Counted from the first letter of the stretch, positions 33,735 to 44,608 are shown. The stretch is DNA of 64,000 nt from Prochilodus magdalenae (GCA_024036415.1 JAMWET010004114.1:27559-91558), one strand, 5' to 3'. The notes: generated from the letters alone by a model not told the origin. Numbers and translations: made by a program.

Positions 33735-34685
33735 TAATGCTTTTCTATAAGCATTCCTTAACCAATCACAGGCGCTGACATCTCTTGCCCCGCCCACACC
33801 AGCCAGTTTTAGAGTCAGACAAACTAAGCAAGCTATAACTAATACAGTACAAGCAACCTAGCAAGGTAGACCACTTGTCTATAGCTGCCTGTTGCCCATT
33901 TAGTCATTCAGCCGTACACTAACATTGTTCCTCCATCTGTTGATTCCTTCATCTGTACACCAACATTATTTGTTAATCTGTCCATCTGTCCTTCTCTGCA
34001 TTTGTTCGTCCCTGACTTTTTCCATCCAGTTCCTGCTTCATGAAAGCTGGCTAACATTGTAAATTCTGTATGAGGGTCGAAGCTGCCTAGGAGTGAGAGC
34101 TGTCAATCAAGCTGCTTGTTAGCCACACCCATACAGTTCTCTGATAGATCCAAACTGAGTTTTTTAAAATGTGTTTTATTATATTTATATCTAAGATTTA
34201 TCCTACAAGATTTGCTGGCTATATATTAATATAATACGCACATTTAAAGTCATAAAACCAGTTTTAATATTCTACTGTTCCACTGGTTCCTTTAAGTGGA
34301 ATCAAACAACAACAATCACCAATGTGTCAAATGACTCCAAACTGTGACAGCAAAAAAACTGCAGAGCGCTCAATCGACAGAACTGCTGTGCTATATTTGT
34401 TCATTTATGGAATTTGACACTTCAGGGTATTTAAGTGTAACATAGTCAATCTGATTATTAGTTCATCTGAATTCTAATCAAGGAGAGCAATTGATACTGT
34501 GTTGTTATCTGTATAAGCTCTTATATGAAAGATATTAGCCCTGACGTAAAAAATATGTAATTCTACCCAATATAAACTCAAAGCACATTGAGGATGATAT
34601 CTGACTGGCAGTGTAGCAGAGTGAACATTATGAATAGAAAGTAAAAAATTCATTTAACATGAACAATCAGTAAGAACGCACTGCA
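33735..34685. other. Intronic stretch with no recognised feature
   Basis: AT-rich, without long frames or clear repeats that I can identify. Confidence 0.4.
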
Positions 34686-34689
34686 TGTG

Positions 34690-35455
34690 AAAGACAATGA
34701 TCATCAAAAGAATAACTGCACCCAGAAGGAAGTGTCGGACTGCAGTGCTACTGGGAAGGAAGCATTGGTTAGGTTACCAGGAGCATTAAATGATGATAGA
34801 CTGATATGGGCAATATTGATTGAGCTACACATACAGAAGTCTGTCTCTCAGTATGGTGTTGGGCCACCGTGTTTGCTAACCTAACATGCCAGACGTCTTG
34901 GCACGAAGTTGTAGAAGTTCCTAATAGTGTCCTATGATAATCCATCCCATGCAGCTTAAATATGAGTGACACTAGGCCTTCTGGACGTGTAACGCGTCAC
35001 ACCAAACCGTTCATCTTGGCGCTGATCGTGGTGCCATGGATTTCTTGGTCTCCACCACCAAGACAAAAGCAAGACTCGTCCCTGAAGATGACCCACAAGT
35101 CACTCCATGATAGTCTTGCACGACACCATTGAAGTATTTGTTGGCAATGACGTGATGTTAAGGGCAGTTGTCGTAATGGCATGTAGTCCTGTGTCTTGCA
35201 GCCAGGGGCCAACGGTGATGGCACTAACAGGATGACTTACAGAGGGGATTATTGCTCACTGGATGGCTGTTGGGTCAGTCAGGTACAGTGATAAGACCCA
35301 TCTTTGCCTACGTCACATGCATAACCAAGCATGAGCTTGAATCATTCATATGTCTCACAATGTCAAACCTACCCATCGAATTTCATTCCTGCCGGTTGAT
35401 TCCTTTTGGGTGCAGCTACTTGTGGAACAGTTCTTTTCACCATGTATAAAATTAT
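34690..35455 (-). mobile_element. Degraded Tc1-like element
   Basis: The left end ATCATCAAAAGAATAACTGC and ACCCAGAAGGAA is mirrored by the right end (TTCCTTTTGGGTGCAGCTAC, then GAACAGTTCTTTTCACCATG). The minus strand frame 35224-34997 retains a transposase piece with SWSDLWVIFRDESCFCLGGG, the family's DES catalytic-Glu-region motif. Several frameshifts are present. It lies immediately next to lrfn3 exon 2, ending only some 30 bases from the exon's donor site. Confidence 0.7.
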
Positions 35456-35488
35456 AAGTATAAAAATCAGCCAGCCTTTATTACATAC

Positions 35489-36420
35489 CTGTAAATGAGG
35501 ATTTCATCTGTGGAGCTGTTGTACTGGATCTGGTACATGCGAACCCCAGGAATATGGCTTTGTGAAGGCCAACGGACGGTGGCTGATGTGGAAGTAATTT
35601 CAGTCACGCTGACCCTGTGCTCGGCCCGTGGCTGCCCTCCTCCGCTGCTGTTGGACTTAATTGAGGTGGGCATGTCTGAGGGTCCGGGCTCAGGCTCCAG
35701 TTTGGGGTCATAATGTGGTGAGGGGTTGACCACCAGTTCCACCGGAGCAGTCGCCTCCCCTGCCGCATTGGAGGCTATGCAGGTGAAGACACCCGAGTCT
35801 TTGACTGTGGCGGTCAGGATGTCCAGTGAGCCGTTCTCAAAGGCGGTGGTACGGGACGTGTTTCCGATCAGTTTTCCATCAGGGCTGACCCAGTGTGTGG
35901 TGGGCTCAGGGTCACCTACCGAGCGACACCTCAGGCTGACCTCTTGACCCTCCATCACAAACATTTTGGAGGTGTGACGGGTGATCATGGGAGGCTCGCA
36001 CACAAACTCCTCCTCGCGGATGGTCCAGAAGTACTTTCCGGCCAGCTCTTTGGGGGAAGCGCAGGTTTCTAGATCATCCTCGCGCGTCAGCCGCCGCAGC
36101 CACACCAGCTCACAGTTGCAGTGCAGCGGGTTGCCCCCAAAACTCAACACGAGGGCTGTTAGAGGCGATCCCTTCATTTTGGCGTAGACTGGGATCCGTA
36201 AGAACAGCGGGTCTGGTGGAATCTTCTTCAGCTTGTTGGATGTCATGTCCAGCCTGGCCAGCTTGTGCAGATTTGAGAAAATCCCCTCCGGCACAAACTC
36301 GATGAGATTGTGGTCCAGGCTTAGAGTGTTGACGCTGGCCAGAAGGGCTATGGTGTCCCACGGGACGTCCACCAGATTGTTATAAGACAGGTCCAGGTCC
36401 TCCAGGGTCTCCAGAAAATC
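35489..36420 (-). CDS. lrfn3: lrfn3 coding exon 2: LRRs, LRRCT, Ig, FN3 start
   Basis: It gives residues 145 to 455. The acceptor is TTACTTTCAG at 36430-36421 and the donor AG|GTATGT at 35489/35488. Order of domains: the last LRRs (TLEDLDLSYNNL, VNTLSLDHNLI, LARLDMTSNKL; about 145-215), an LRFN3-type insert and LRRCT (cysteines 245, 247, 264, 285; GNPLHCNCELVWLRRL), an I-set Ig domain (about 287-375, cysteines 309 and 358, the DSGVFTCIASNAAGEAT signature), a low-complexity linker rich in Pro/Glu/Ser, and the first half of FN3 (about 410-455, VRMYQIQYNSS). In the family this ectodomain mediates trans-synaptic or homophilic adhesion. Frames on the plus strand here are shadows. Confidence 0.95.
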
Positions 36421-37685
36421 CTGAAAGTAAGAGTAGGCAAAGTGGAAATATGTACTTAATGCCATGTACTCGTATATACAGTATTACCCATATATTACAA
36501 TATTACCATATAGGTACATTATGTGGTTCGACTATTACAGACTGCAGTGTCAATTTGTTTTTTTTTTATATATAAAGGTAGTATAGACTGTGGAGTGAGC
36601 CGCATGTTTTGAAAATTGTTTACATGGTACATCAAACTTATTTAAGAAATACTATGGGCCATTAAATTTGTGATATATAGTCATTGTAATGTACATTAAT
36701 AAGTAATTTTGCACCATCTCTAATGGTCCCTTCTCAAAAAATGATCACACGATTTTAAGGGCAATTGGCCATTCCTACCTCTCTTAAACTGTTGTTGCCT
36801 TGTCCATCTACCTTTTAATCCAGGCTAACAGGTAGCATTGGGGCTAAAAGTACAGTAGGGTGTATTGGCTTTTCAGAATGTTGATGGCAAAAATAAGCTC
36901 ACCGGACACCAAAAATGAGTCACCTGTGACTGAAACGTCCCTATAGCATGTAATACCTCCATAGGAACAAACAACACTTGAGATTGGATTTGGCATGTAC
37001 TGTTGCTGGATGAATTGCTCAGTTGGGCCAAATTCGGTGGATGCCTTCTCTGGCAGAATTCCGAGAAGAATTCCCTGTAGACTGGGATTTCAGACCCGTA
37101 TGACCCTACGCTGCTTCCATACACCTGCAGATTCAGCTACTTCCTTCACACTATGGTCTTTGGCCACGCCCAAATGCAGTCACTCCTGTTAGCCAATCAT
37201 TAACATCGGCTCTGGGGCCATTTTCCACACATGGAACGAGACACTCTCTGCACTATATAACCTCATCTCAATCTAAGGATCCCATCACTCACACCCTGCA
37301 GGTATTTATAGCCCCATCATCCTCATGCAGCGCCATCTGCAGGAGCCTGAAGTTACTACCACCTTCAACACACTCAGGTGACTCATTTTTATCAGTACAG
37401 GGAGCGTACGTGTTTGAGAACTGATCAAACTGACCCTGCCATTTAGACCTAGACTAGTGTAGCTAGTCCCCAAAACTTGGAGATGTTGTGTTTTGGATAC
37501 TGGTCAACCAGCATGACCATGACCAAGATAGAATGTTTAGGGTCAGTTTTGTTATGACAGTAACAATATGTCCAGATCTATATACAGACTCTCTCCATTT
37601 GGCCTAGTCATACACACCAGATAAACTTTCCGTGACCCCATTTATCATGATAACAATAAGATATTGATGTATTGCCCAGCTCTAC
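36421..37685 (-). other. lrfn3: lrfn3 intron 1, splits the LRR block (phase 0)
   Basis: Donor GCCTTTCAG|GTAGAG (37686/37685) and acceptor TTTCAG|GATTTTCTGG (36421/36420) join Gln144 to Asp145 without a partial codon, restoring GAFQDFLETLEDLD, which aligns with intact LRFN proteins. In the mammalian genes I know, this region is in one large exon, so the intron may be a fish-lineage gain. It carries a Tc1-like remnant at 36860-37372, but the intron ends themselves are not transposon ends. Confidence 0.85.
36860..37372 (-). pseudogene. Tc1-like transposase remnant inside lrfn3 intron 1
   Basis: On the minus strand this matches 33176-33640: CTCCTGCAGATGGCGCTGCA, then GCCAAAGACCATAGTGTGAA and GAAGTAGCTGAATCTGCAGG, encoding the same KDHSVKEVAESAGV helix-turn-helix. 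The frame 37124-36873 covers a downstream piece with the shared SEIPVYREF text. No catalytic domain survives. Confidence 0.6.
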
Positions 37686-38127
37686 CTGAAAGGCTCCGTC
37701 AGAGATGCTATGCAGCTGGTTGTTGGCCAGAATGAGGTGGCGCAGGTTGACTAGGCCTTGCAGGTGCGTGTCATCCAGTGTGGTCAGCCGGTTGGCGTCC
37801 AGGTGCAGGGCGTGAAGATCCTGCAGGTCAGCGAAGGCGTAGGGCAGGATCAGGCTGATGGTGTTGCGAGACAGCGTGAGGTGGATGAGGCTGCTCATGT
37901 TGGCGAAGTCGCGGTGGCGCAGAGTGGTTATAAAGTTGTCCATGAGGCGCAGCTCGGCCGTCTGGCGGTCGATGTTGGGCGGGACGAACAGCAGGCCGGT
38001 CTTGGCGCACAGGACGGTGTAGGAGGGCAGCAGGTTCTGACACGTGCAGCGCTTGGGACACAGCATAGAGGCCGCAGGCAGCCAGAACAGAGCCAGGCAC
38101 AGCAGAGCCCTCTCCATGGCTGCTCTC
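37686..38127 (-). CDS. lrfn3: lrfn3 coding exon 1: signal peptide and N-terminal LRRs
   Basis: Coding runs 38117 to 37686, residues 1 to 144. The start at 38117 ([11 protein letters not shown]) is chosen because its context GCAGCCATGG is a strong Kozak match and it opens a hydrophobic signal peptide (cleavage near residue 18). An upstream in-frame ATG would cross an acceptor-like TTTCTTTCTGTCCTGATTGC followed by AG at 38128, so the exon probably begins at 38127 with 10 bases of 5' UTR, the rest lying in an unseen upstream exon. LRRNT cysteines are C20, C24, C26 and C37. The family-typical [17 protein letters not shown] (about 42-58) and LTLSRNTI (about 80-87) follow. The alternating plus-strand frame of 228 codons is a shadow. 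Confidence 0.94.
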
Positions 38128-38139
38128 CTGCAATCAGGA

Positions 38140-39270
38140 CAGAAAGAAAACACACAGAGAGAAAAGCTTTAGCACACATGCTGGACACACATCCAAGCTC
38201 CGTTTCTCACACATACACACACCAAGAGGGAGAGAAAGGAGCTCATGCTCTTCCTCTGTCTCCCACACATGAAATTCAGGGAGGATCCTTTACACTAGGG
38301 CATTTTTCAGCATCGGTAAAAATACAGAAAATCCACAGGGATGTTTTTCCACACCTCCAAAGTTCAGTCTTAGAAACTGATTGCACATTGGGCTTCTTAC
38401 AATCCCAAACACTCTCAGTGACATTGAGGTGGTCAGTCCGTTGATCTGGGAGCACCAGCTGTTTCTTTGTTTGATGTGTCTATCTCTGTTTCTCAGTAGG
38501 GAGCTTCTTGAATGGCTACACGTCCTTACAGACCCAGAGTCAATCAAACAAACCCTGGTTCCTGAACTGGTTCCATTCAGGCTTCCTAGAACCTTGGTGC
38601 TGTTCAGTGAACCAGTCTGCTTCTGCACCAGTTTTTGTTGGAACCAAGGAACATCAAGGGGCATGTCATCAATGTCAACAGAGGGCGTTACACTAAGATA
38701 GTTAAAGTACTAACAAGAAGGCGGAGCTTATAGATTACCTGCGTGCTTGTGCTGTAGTCAAGATGTTGGTTTTAAGGTGTCTGGGCCTCACATCTACATC
38801 TATGTTAAACTCTATGATATGCTTGGGGATCTGTAGGTTCACCAGTTTCCCTTTATGGGTATGGTATGTGTTTGAGATAATGGGCCTCTATCTCTGGGGA
38901 GCTACCAGAGGAGCTACCATTTCCGTATAGGGGATAAGTGTGTACAATGCCCAGCCTATATAATATGTGACTATCTGTACTGTAAGCAGAACGATGCAAC
39001 TGATGCAGAAGAGGCTCTTCGGCAGACCACTGGGTATCATCAGATTCGAGCTGAAGACCCAACTATTCTTTGGTTCCAGCTGGGAACCAACTTTATAGAT
39101 TGCAAATCTATTTATTTCTGGTGGAAATGCGCAAATACTTTAAAACTAGATGCAGGAACCGAAACAGAACCCGTTCCATGTTCATAGAAAGAGGCTGACC
39201 ATTGTAAGCTGTACTTGTGCAAACATATACAGATGGTCAACTTTTGCACAGTGTTGTAAGTTCAACACAC
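38140..39270. other. Upstream region of lrfn3 coding exon, no exon located
   Basis: This should be the 5' intron of lrfn3 if the inferred acceptor at 38128 is used. No CpG-dense promoter or first exon is apparent here. Frames at 38290-38701 on both strands are not family-like. Confidence 0.4.
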
Positions 39271-39279
39271 CTAACAGCT

Positions 39280-39780
39280 TAATATGCCTTCTGGCCACTT
39301 TATTGGAAACACCTTTTCTGTAGCTTCACCCTGCTGGTGTACAGTTAGAGACAGAAGTTTATCTGATGATGCTCAATTTTGTGTTAGCCATTTTCCAGCC
39401 TGTCATCAGTGACCAGTTTCTGACCACAGAGCCGAGCAACCCCACTGTGTCTACACTCATACCAGCACAGGAAACTACCATGCTATTACCAGGGATCAGC
39501 ACAGTGTTGAAAATGGCCAACCACACAAATAACCTCTGGTCCTATGTTGGTGCCTGTTTCAATGATGACAGGATAGAGGCAGGGGGCCGATACACTGAGC
39601 AGCAAACAGATTGGCTATAGCATCATCAACTGTATAGCTATAAAGGAGACCTATATGATAGGTATGGCTGATACAATGACACCAGCAGTGGGGAAGGCTC
39701 AGGCTTTTAGAGAGGGCCTAATGATTTCTGAGGGAAAAAAAAAAATCATCATGTCTTTATATACGTTTTAGGTTGAAACC
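39280..39780. mobile_element. DNA-transposon fragment (CCACTTTATTGGAAACACC family)
   Basis: TGGCCACTTTATTGGAAACA and CCTTTTCTGTAGC is the typical end of a widespread fish Tc1-type family. The following text (CAGCCTGTCATCAGTGACCA, ATAGAGGCAGGGGGCCGATA) continues it. Diverged and internally rearranged. Confidence 0.5.
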
Positions 39781-39835
39781 CACCACTTTGAAACACCCAC
39801 CAGAAACTTGTGTAGTCAGGACGAATTCCTATGTG

Positions 39836-40325
39836 TCAAGGACAAGGAACTCGGGTCGACGTGAGCAGAGCTAAAAGACAATTTGGTTTTATTACACAAT
39901 GAGATGGTCCAATTAAGCAGCAACACACAGTACAACATAAGGGGCACGGCAAAAACGTAGTCAGGGACAGGCAGAGTTCAGAACCAGGAGAGACAAGCAA
40001 CAGAGGCAACCAAGTTGAGAGGGAAAGGCTAGGAGAATGGTCAGAAGACGAAACACGAAGGTCGAGAGCCAAAGAGTAAGATAGATGCAGACAGTAAACA
40101 AAAGAGTAGGTCAGGGACAAACAGGGGCCAAAACCGGAATAGCCAAAACACAGGGAAACGCTCAAAACGATAGTTTGGCAAAGCTTCGCAAATGTGGAAG
40201 CGGCAAGGGGTGGTATAAATAGGAGGGCTTAATTAAGTTCATCTGTACTAAAACTCGAGCATTGCCCTCTGGGAAGTTGATTCCAGAGAGACACGGGAGC
40301 AGGGATGACCTGGAAGCATGATACT
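39836..40325 (-). mobile_element. Retroelement-like copy, minus orientation
   Basis: Read on the minus strand it has the same blocks as 25388-26178: CTTCCCAGAGGGCAATGCTC, a TATTTATACC box, TTTGCGAAGCTTTGCC, CTGCCTGTCCCTGACTACG, GTAATAAAACC and CTCACGTCGACCCGAGTTCC. It is uninterrupted, so it shows the pre-insertion form of the family. No coding sequence is present. Confidence 0.55.
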
Positions 40326-40589
40326 ATGATGTATACTAGGTGTATACAGCTTTCGCATTGGTTAGGGCTTCAGGAGCTGAACTGAAGGCTTAACGCATCG
40401 GATCAACCACCATCATAATTTGGAGGTTCCAATAGAATCCAAGCCAATCAGATTTTTGATGTGGCCAATGTCATGAGGATAGGAAGTTGTAGTTATGTCA
40501 CAAATAAAGCGTAGCAGCTTACCCATGGGTGTATGTGTGTTGATGGACAGACAGATAGTGATGCACGTTGAGCTAACAGCAAAGCAATG

Positions 40590-40915
40590 GTTATTAAACA
40601 GACTGGTGGTACAACACAGCCGCAACAAGATCAAACCAGACATAACCAAGGGGCACTGACAGAGTCAGAGTCAAAACTAGACAAACAATCAGACCAGCAA
40701 CAGAACCAAAAGGAAAAAAAAGACAAAAGAAATAGAAACAGGGAGAAATGCTCAGTACGCAGAGTGGCCATACTTCGCAATTGGTCAGCGTGAGAGAGGA
40801 GCATTTATACAAACAGACTAAATCAGGAACAGGCGTGTGATAGCACTCCAGGGAGGGGGATCTGACCTCATTGAGTGGTGGGTTATGGGAACCGCTGGTT
40901 AAGTACAAATATAAT
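40590..40915 (-). mobile_element. Third retroelement-like copy, diverged
   Basis: The minus strand has GTTTGTATAAATGCTCC, CCAATTGCGAAGTATGGCC and CTGAGCATTTCTCCCTGTTT in the same order as its neighbours at 39836-40325. The 3' part is rearranged. Confidence 0.4.
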
Positions 40916-40919
40916 ATCA

Positions 40920-41390
40920 TAAATCAACCACAAATTTTCCATCAAAAAAGCTCATAAACAAAGTTTACTTTAATGTTTACTTAGTTTCCCACCAATATGC
41001 TAAACATAGCTGTTACATAAGACTGTAGGGAATACCAATATCCCTTAAAGCATCAAATAAACCATGTAAGGTCTTTTACGAGCTTCAAAGATTTGTGTTT
41101 ATTCTAGAAGGTGCCAAAGAACGTTCATGTGCACCAGTGTTAGCTTAGCGCTAGCATCCTATTAACAACCCTATAGGGGTATTATAGGGAAAGCAGGCTT
41201 ATAGGGCTACAAGACACCTACATAAGCATGACATTGCATGAATGGATATAAGTCCTTCTCCCAATGATAGGCATCATCTGTCAAAAAGCAAAACATAGAA
41301 TTGATTCTATTGCTGTGGTTGATGGCAAACATTGGAAAAATGAAACCCATGATGGAGTGTTCTCCTCTCTACGGAATCATTGCCATATTC
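40920..41390. other. Gene-free AT-rich stretch
   Basis: No gene or named repeat seen. The frame from 41264 has no family resemblance. Confidence 0.4.
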
Positions 41391-41519
41391 AGGTTGGGAT
41401 ATTTTTAAAAACAAATGAATATCCAGTTTGCCATGACCCGTCCGCTGCAGTCATGGGAGCGCGGCATTATAGTCATAATGCACCACAACAATATAGTATA
41501 TATATAGCATTTATGTATG

Positions 41520-41790
41520 ATACTATGAGGGAAGCCTCAGGCTTTCAGAGAAGGCCTAATAGTCACTCTGAAAGTCTCCGGTTGAAAGTACAAGCAGCAG
41601 TCTAACCAGATCTCAGTTATCTTAACAGCCCATTGTGTGGCAACAGCGCACCGAATCATCCAAATATAGCCCAGGAGCTCCAGGTAATGTTCACATCGAC
41701 CATGAGTATGGGAGGGAAATGTAATCTCAGTGGTTTTGAATCGTGATACGATTCTTAGGTCCAGATTTCTATAACTGAAGGCCTAATGAT
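41520..41790 (+). mobile_element. Tc1-like element fragment (5' portion)
   Basis: TCAGTTATCTTAACAGCCCA, TGTGTGGCAACAGCGCA, GTTCACATCGACCATGAGTA and GGGAGGGAAATGTAATCTCA parallel the better preserved copy at 44715-44880. Only the leader and first codons of the transposase region remain. Confidence 0.6.
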
Positions 41791-42129
41791 TTCTGAGGAC
41801 GAAAAATCCATGTCTGTATGTACGTTGTCCACTCAGGACTTATTCCCATGAGATCTAGGTATATACATCCAAGCTGGCTTTTGAGCTGCTTAGGGCTTAA
41901 AGCACTGAATCAACCCCCAGCATAATTAGGAGGTTCCAGTAGAATCCAAACATGTGAACGCAGCACTATAGTCACGATCCTCCACAGCAGCCTGGTTTAT
42001 ACAGTATACCTGCAAACAGGACATATAGCAGCCGCTGCAGTTCAGCAGTAAAGAGAATGTATAGCCTATTAGTCTATGATATTCATTACACTGGGCATAT
42101 TTACATTTATGACTAATCGGCATTCAGTC

Positions 42130-42800
42130 TGTGGCTTTTCCTGCATAGTTACTTTAATTGCTCTCCATTTCTGCAGCCATGGCAAGGCATATGGTAGCAA
42201 AGAGGATCTAATTATTTAATCGCATATAAAAATGGATACTTGACCCGGTGGATTAAAAAAAATCCCGACCGCCACAAGCAAAAGAGCATGGCAGAGGGAT
42301 TCAGCCATTTAATTTAGTCCATTCCCAAAAGAGCTTCTACAAAAGAGCAGAATTAGTCTCTATAATGTACTTAAAGCTATTAAAGCAAACTAGCGTGGTC
42401 AAATGATGCTGCCACAGCCTTCTCGAACATGGCCAGCCAGGAGCCGCAGAGAGAAAGAGAGAGAGAGAGTGAGTATGTGTCCGTGTGGCACGGAGTAGCC
42501 CGTCTCCTCTGGCAGCGTGTGCTAGTTTTAATTGCTCTCCACCACGTCAACTATGACACGCGCCTCTGCCTGGCGCAAACGTATATATGATACCGCCAGG
42601 CCATCTCGCATCTTTGGGGCATGAATATGAATCACTGTTTCTGCGCTATCGCTCGCTGTGGATGCTAATGAATATCAGATTTGGGCCTGCTTTTGTTTAT
42701 TGTTTGTGCATACGCTTCCAGTTTAATAAGTTTTACATAAAAGCACATAAACGTAATTATTTTCAGCGCCTAGCACAGCCCCTCTCGGAATATCAAGAAG
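42130..42800. promoter_or_regulatory. Candidate conserved non-coding region upstream of lrfn3
   Basis: Repeat-poor text with GATCTAATTATTTAATCGCA, CCATTTAATTTAGTCCATTC and GTTTTAATTGCTCTCCACC, no long frame and clean composition, apart from a short (GA)n at about 42450-42470. Suggestive of enhancers, on texture alone. Confidence 0.3.
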
Positions 42801-43210
42801 CTTCGCGTGTGGAGAGATGAAAGAGGCTTGTCATCTGCAGAGGAGGAGGAGGAGGAGGGTGAAGGAGGACGAATGCCGGAGCCGTTTTGCCCTGTTCGGC
42901 CAGCAGGGGGAAGCTTTGAGCTGCACGCTTTGTGCACGCACAAAAGAGACACGGCAGGAAAAGCAGGGCTCGGGGCACACTAGTGCTCGGGTGAGAGGCG
43001 TTGCGTTCGGTGATGCATCCAGACCAGCTTAAGCTCCTACTACTTTGCAAACGCAGCCATGGCACATCTTCAGAGAGAGTGAGAGGAAGACAGAGAGAGA
43101 CGTTATCCAGACAACCAACTAAGAGAACTGTGATGGTAGGGTGAAGAGGAAGCTGTCTTTATCATTCGTTATTGCTAGCTTGCTCTCTCTTTCTCTCATT
43201 CTGTCTTTCT
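42800..43210. other. CpG-containing GA-rich patch
   Basis: A GGA-repeat (about 42841-42860), followed by a GC-rich interval with several CpGs to about 43030. It could hold an untranslated first exon or promoter, but I see no decisive signal. Overlapping frames on both strands are low complexity. Confidence 0.3.
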
Positions 43211-43369
43211 TTTTCATACTCAGTGGGCCAGATGTACTACACCTCGTGCACCAGTCTCTTCTCCAAGAATGAAAATGCATGTCTGTAAATTGTCCAATCA
43301 GGATCTTTTCCCTTGTTATCTAGGTAGATCCAACCAGGCTGGCTCTGCCACTGGTTGGGACTTTGGTTA

Positions 43370-43542
43370 GGAGCAGACCAGAAGTCCTTAACTTCCAACA
43401 TCGTTAGAAACTCATCCTCAAAGCAACCTCTTCACACTTCTCCTATCTGGCAGACGATACAGGAGCGTGAAATCAAGTGCCATCAGAGCTCTGAACACCT
43501 CACTTCCTCCAATCACCGTTCCACCTTGACCTTGACTATAAG
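43370..43542 (+). mobile_element. LINE ORF2 C-terminal fragment
   Basis: One frame encodes text resembling SLLPSGRRYRS-type LINE C-termini (CTATCTGGCAGACGATACAG, GAGCGTGAAATCAAGTGCCA, TCAGAGCTCTGAACACCTC). It is frameshifted and ends where the 39-bp minisatellite begins. Confidence 0.45.
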
Positions 43543-44608
43543 CTGACCACCAGAACATCACAGACTGCTTAATGGTACAGACTGATAACAGAACATCACA
43601 GACTGCCTAACAGCACAGACCCACAACCAGAACATCACAGACTGCCTAACTGCACAGACTGACCACCAGAACATCACAGACTGCTTAACAGCACAGACCA
43701 ACAACCAGAACATTACAGACTGCTTAACTGCACAGACCGACCACCAGAGCATCACAGACTGCTTTACTGCACAGACCAACCACCAGAACATCACAGACTG
43801 CTTAACTGCACAGACTGACCACCAGAACATTACAGACTGCTTAACTGCACAGACCAACCACCAGAACATCACAGACTGCTTAACTGCACAGACTGACCAC
43901 CAGAACATTACAGACTGCTTAACTGCACAGACCAACCACCAGAACAGTACAGCCTGCTTAACTGCACACACTGACCACCAGAACATTACAGACTGCTTAA
44001 CTGCACAGACTGACCACCAGAGCATCACAGACTGCTTAACTGCACAGACCAACCACCAGAACATCACAGACTGCTTAACTGCACAGACTGACCACCAGAG
44101 CATCACAGACTGCTTAACTGCACAGACCAACCACCAGAGCATCACATACTGCTTAACTGCACAGACCGACAACCAGAACATTACAGACTGCTTAACTGCA
44201 CAGACCGACCCCCAGTACATTACAGACTGCTTAACTGCACAGACCGACCACCAGAACATTACAGGCTGCTTAACTGCACAGACTGACCACCAGAACATTA
44301 CAGACTGCTTAACTGCACAGACTGACCACCAGAACATTACAGACTGCTTAACTGCACAGACTGACCACCAGAACATTACAGACTGCTTAACTACACAGAC
44401 TGACCACCAGAACATTACAGACTGCTTAACTGCACAGACTCACCACCAGAACATTACAGACTACTTAACTACACAGACCAACAACCAGAACATTACAGAC
44501 TGCTTAACCGCACAGACTGACCACCAGAACATCACAGACTGCTTAACTGCACACAATGACCACCAGAACATTACAGACTACTTAACTGCACAGACCGACC
44601 ACCAGAGT
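43543..44608. repeat. 39-bp minisatellite, ~27 copies
   Basis: The unit is GACCACCAGAACATTACAGA, then CTGCTTAACTGCACAGACT. Variants are mostly point changes (ACATCA/ACATTA, GACC/GACT, AGAGC). As 39 bases is 13 codons, the minus strand stays open for 285 codons with a 13-residue Trp/Cys/Val-rich unit (MFWWSVCAVKQSV). No signal peptide, splice context or non-repeat domain supports a gene. Confidence 0.95.

Larger units (their letters stand above)
8957..35488 (-). other. lrfn3: lrfn3 intron 2, 26.5 kb, repeat-filled
   Basis: This phase-2 intron lies between TACAG|GTATGT (donor, 35489/35488) and CTGTCTCAG|G (acceptor, 8957/8956). The position, inside the FN3 domain at Tyr-Arg|Met-Ile-Pro, is shared across the LRFN family. 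It contains two tetranucleotide arrays, two minisatellites, 194-bp palindromic tandem units, the ~350-bp tandem family, and numerous Tc1, MITE, SINE and LINE pieces. No internal gene is convincing. Two repeat-free stretches (26.77-27.2 and 32.6-33.1 kb) are candidates for regulatory sequence. Confidence 0.9.
8401..38127 (-). other. lrfn3: lrfn3 gene span (SALM4), three coding exons
   Basis: This is the gene as a whole, assembled by splicing. LRFN proteins are single-pass type I synaptic adhesion molecules with LRRNT, LRRs, LRRCT, one Ig domain, one FN3 domain, a transmembrane helix and a cytoplasmic tail. The joined reading frame is 432+932+556 bases, which gives 639 residues plus stop. Human LRFN3 is about 630 residues. 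LRFN3 is favoured over paralogues by the LRRCT-proximal insert PVYAKMKGSPLTALVLSFGG, the NCELVWLRRL motif, the short tail with TVV-D-L near its end, and the lack of the C-terminal PDZ ligand found in LRFN1, 2 and 4. Potential N-glycosylation sites are N73, N331, N340, N401 and N445. Intron 1 (36421-37685) is 1,265 bp. Intron 2 (8957-35488) is 26,532 bp and packed with repeats. The promoter and 5' UTR exon are not located. Confidence 0.92.

Noticed and set aside
38150..38153. Upstream ATG for lrfn3 ([18 protein letters not shown])
   Set aside because: An acceptor-like site at 38128 lies between it and the MERALL start, which has the better Kozak context and gives a normal signal peptide.
37758..38444. 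228-codon plus-strand frame
   Set aside because: Antisense shadow of lrfn3 coding exon 1 and its flank. The minus strand carries the conserved LRR protein.
43558..44415. 285-codon frame with 13-residue repeats
   Set aside because: The 39-bp minisatellite is in phase with codons. Retained only as a low-interest observation.
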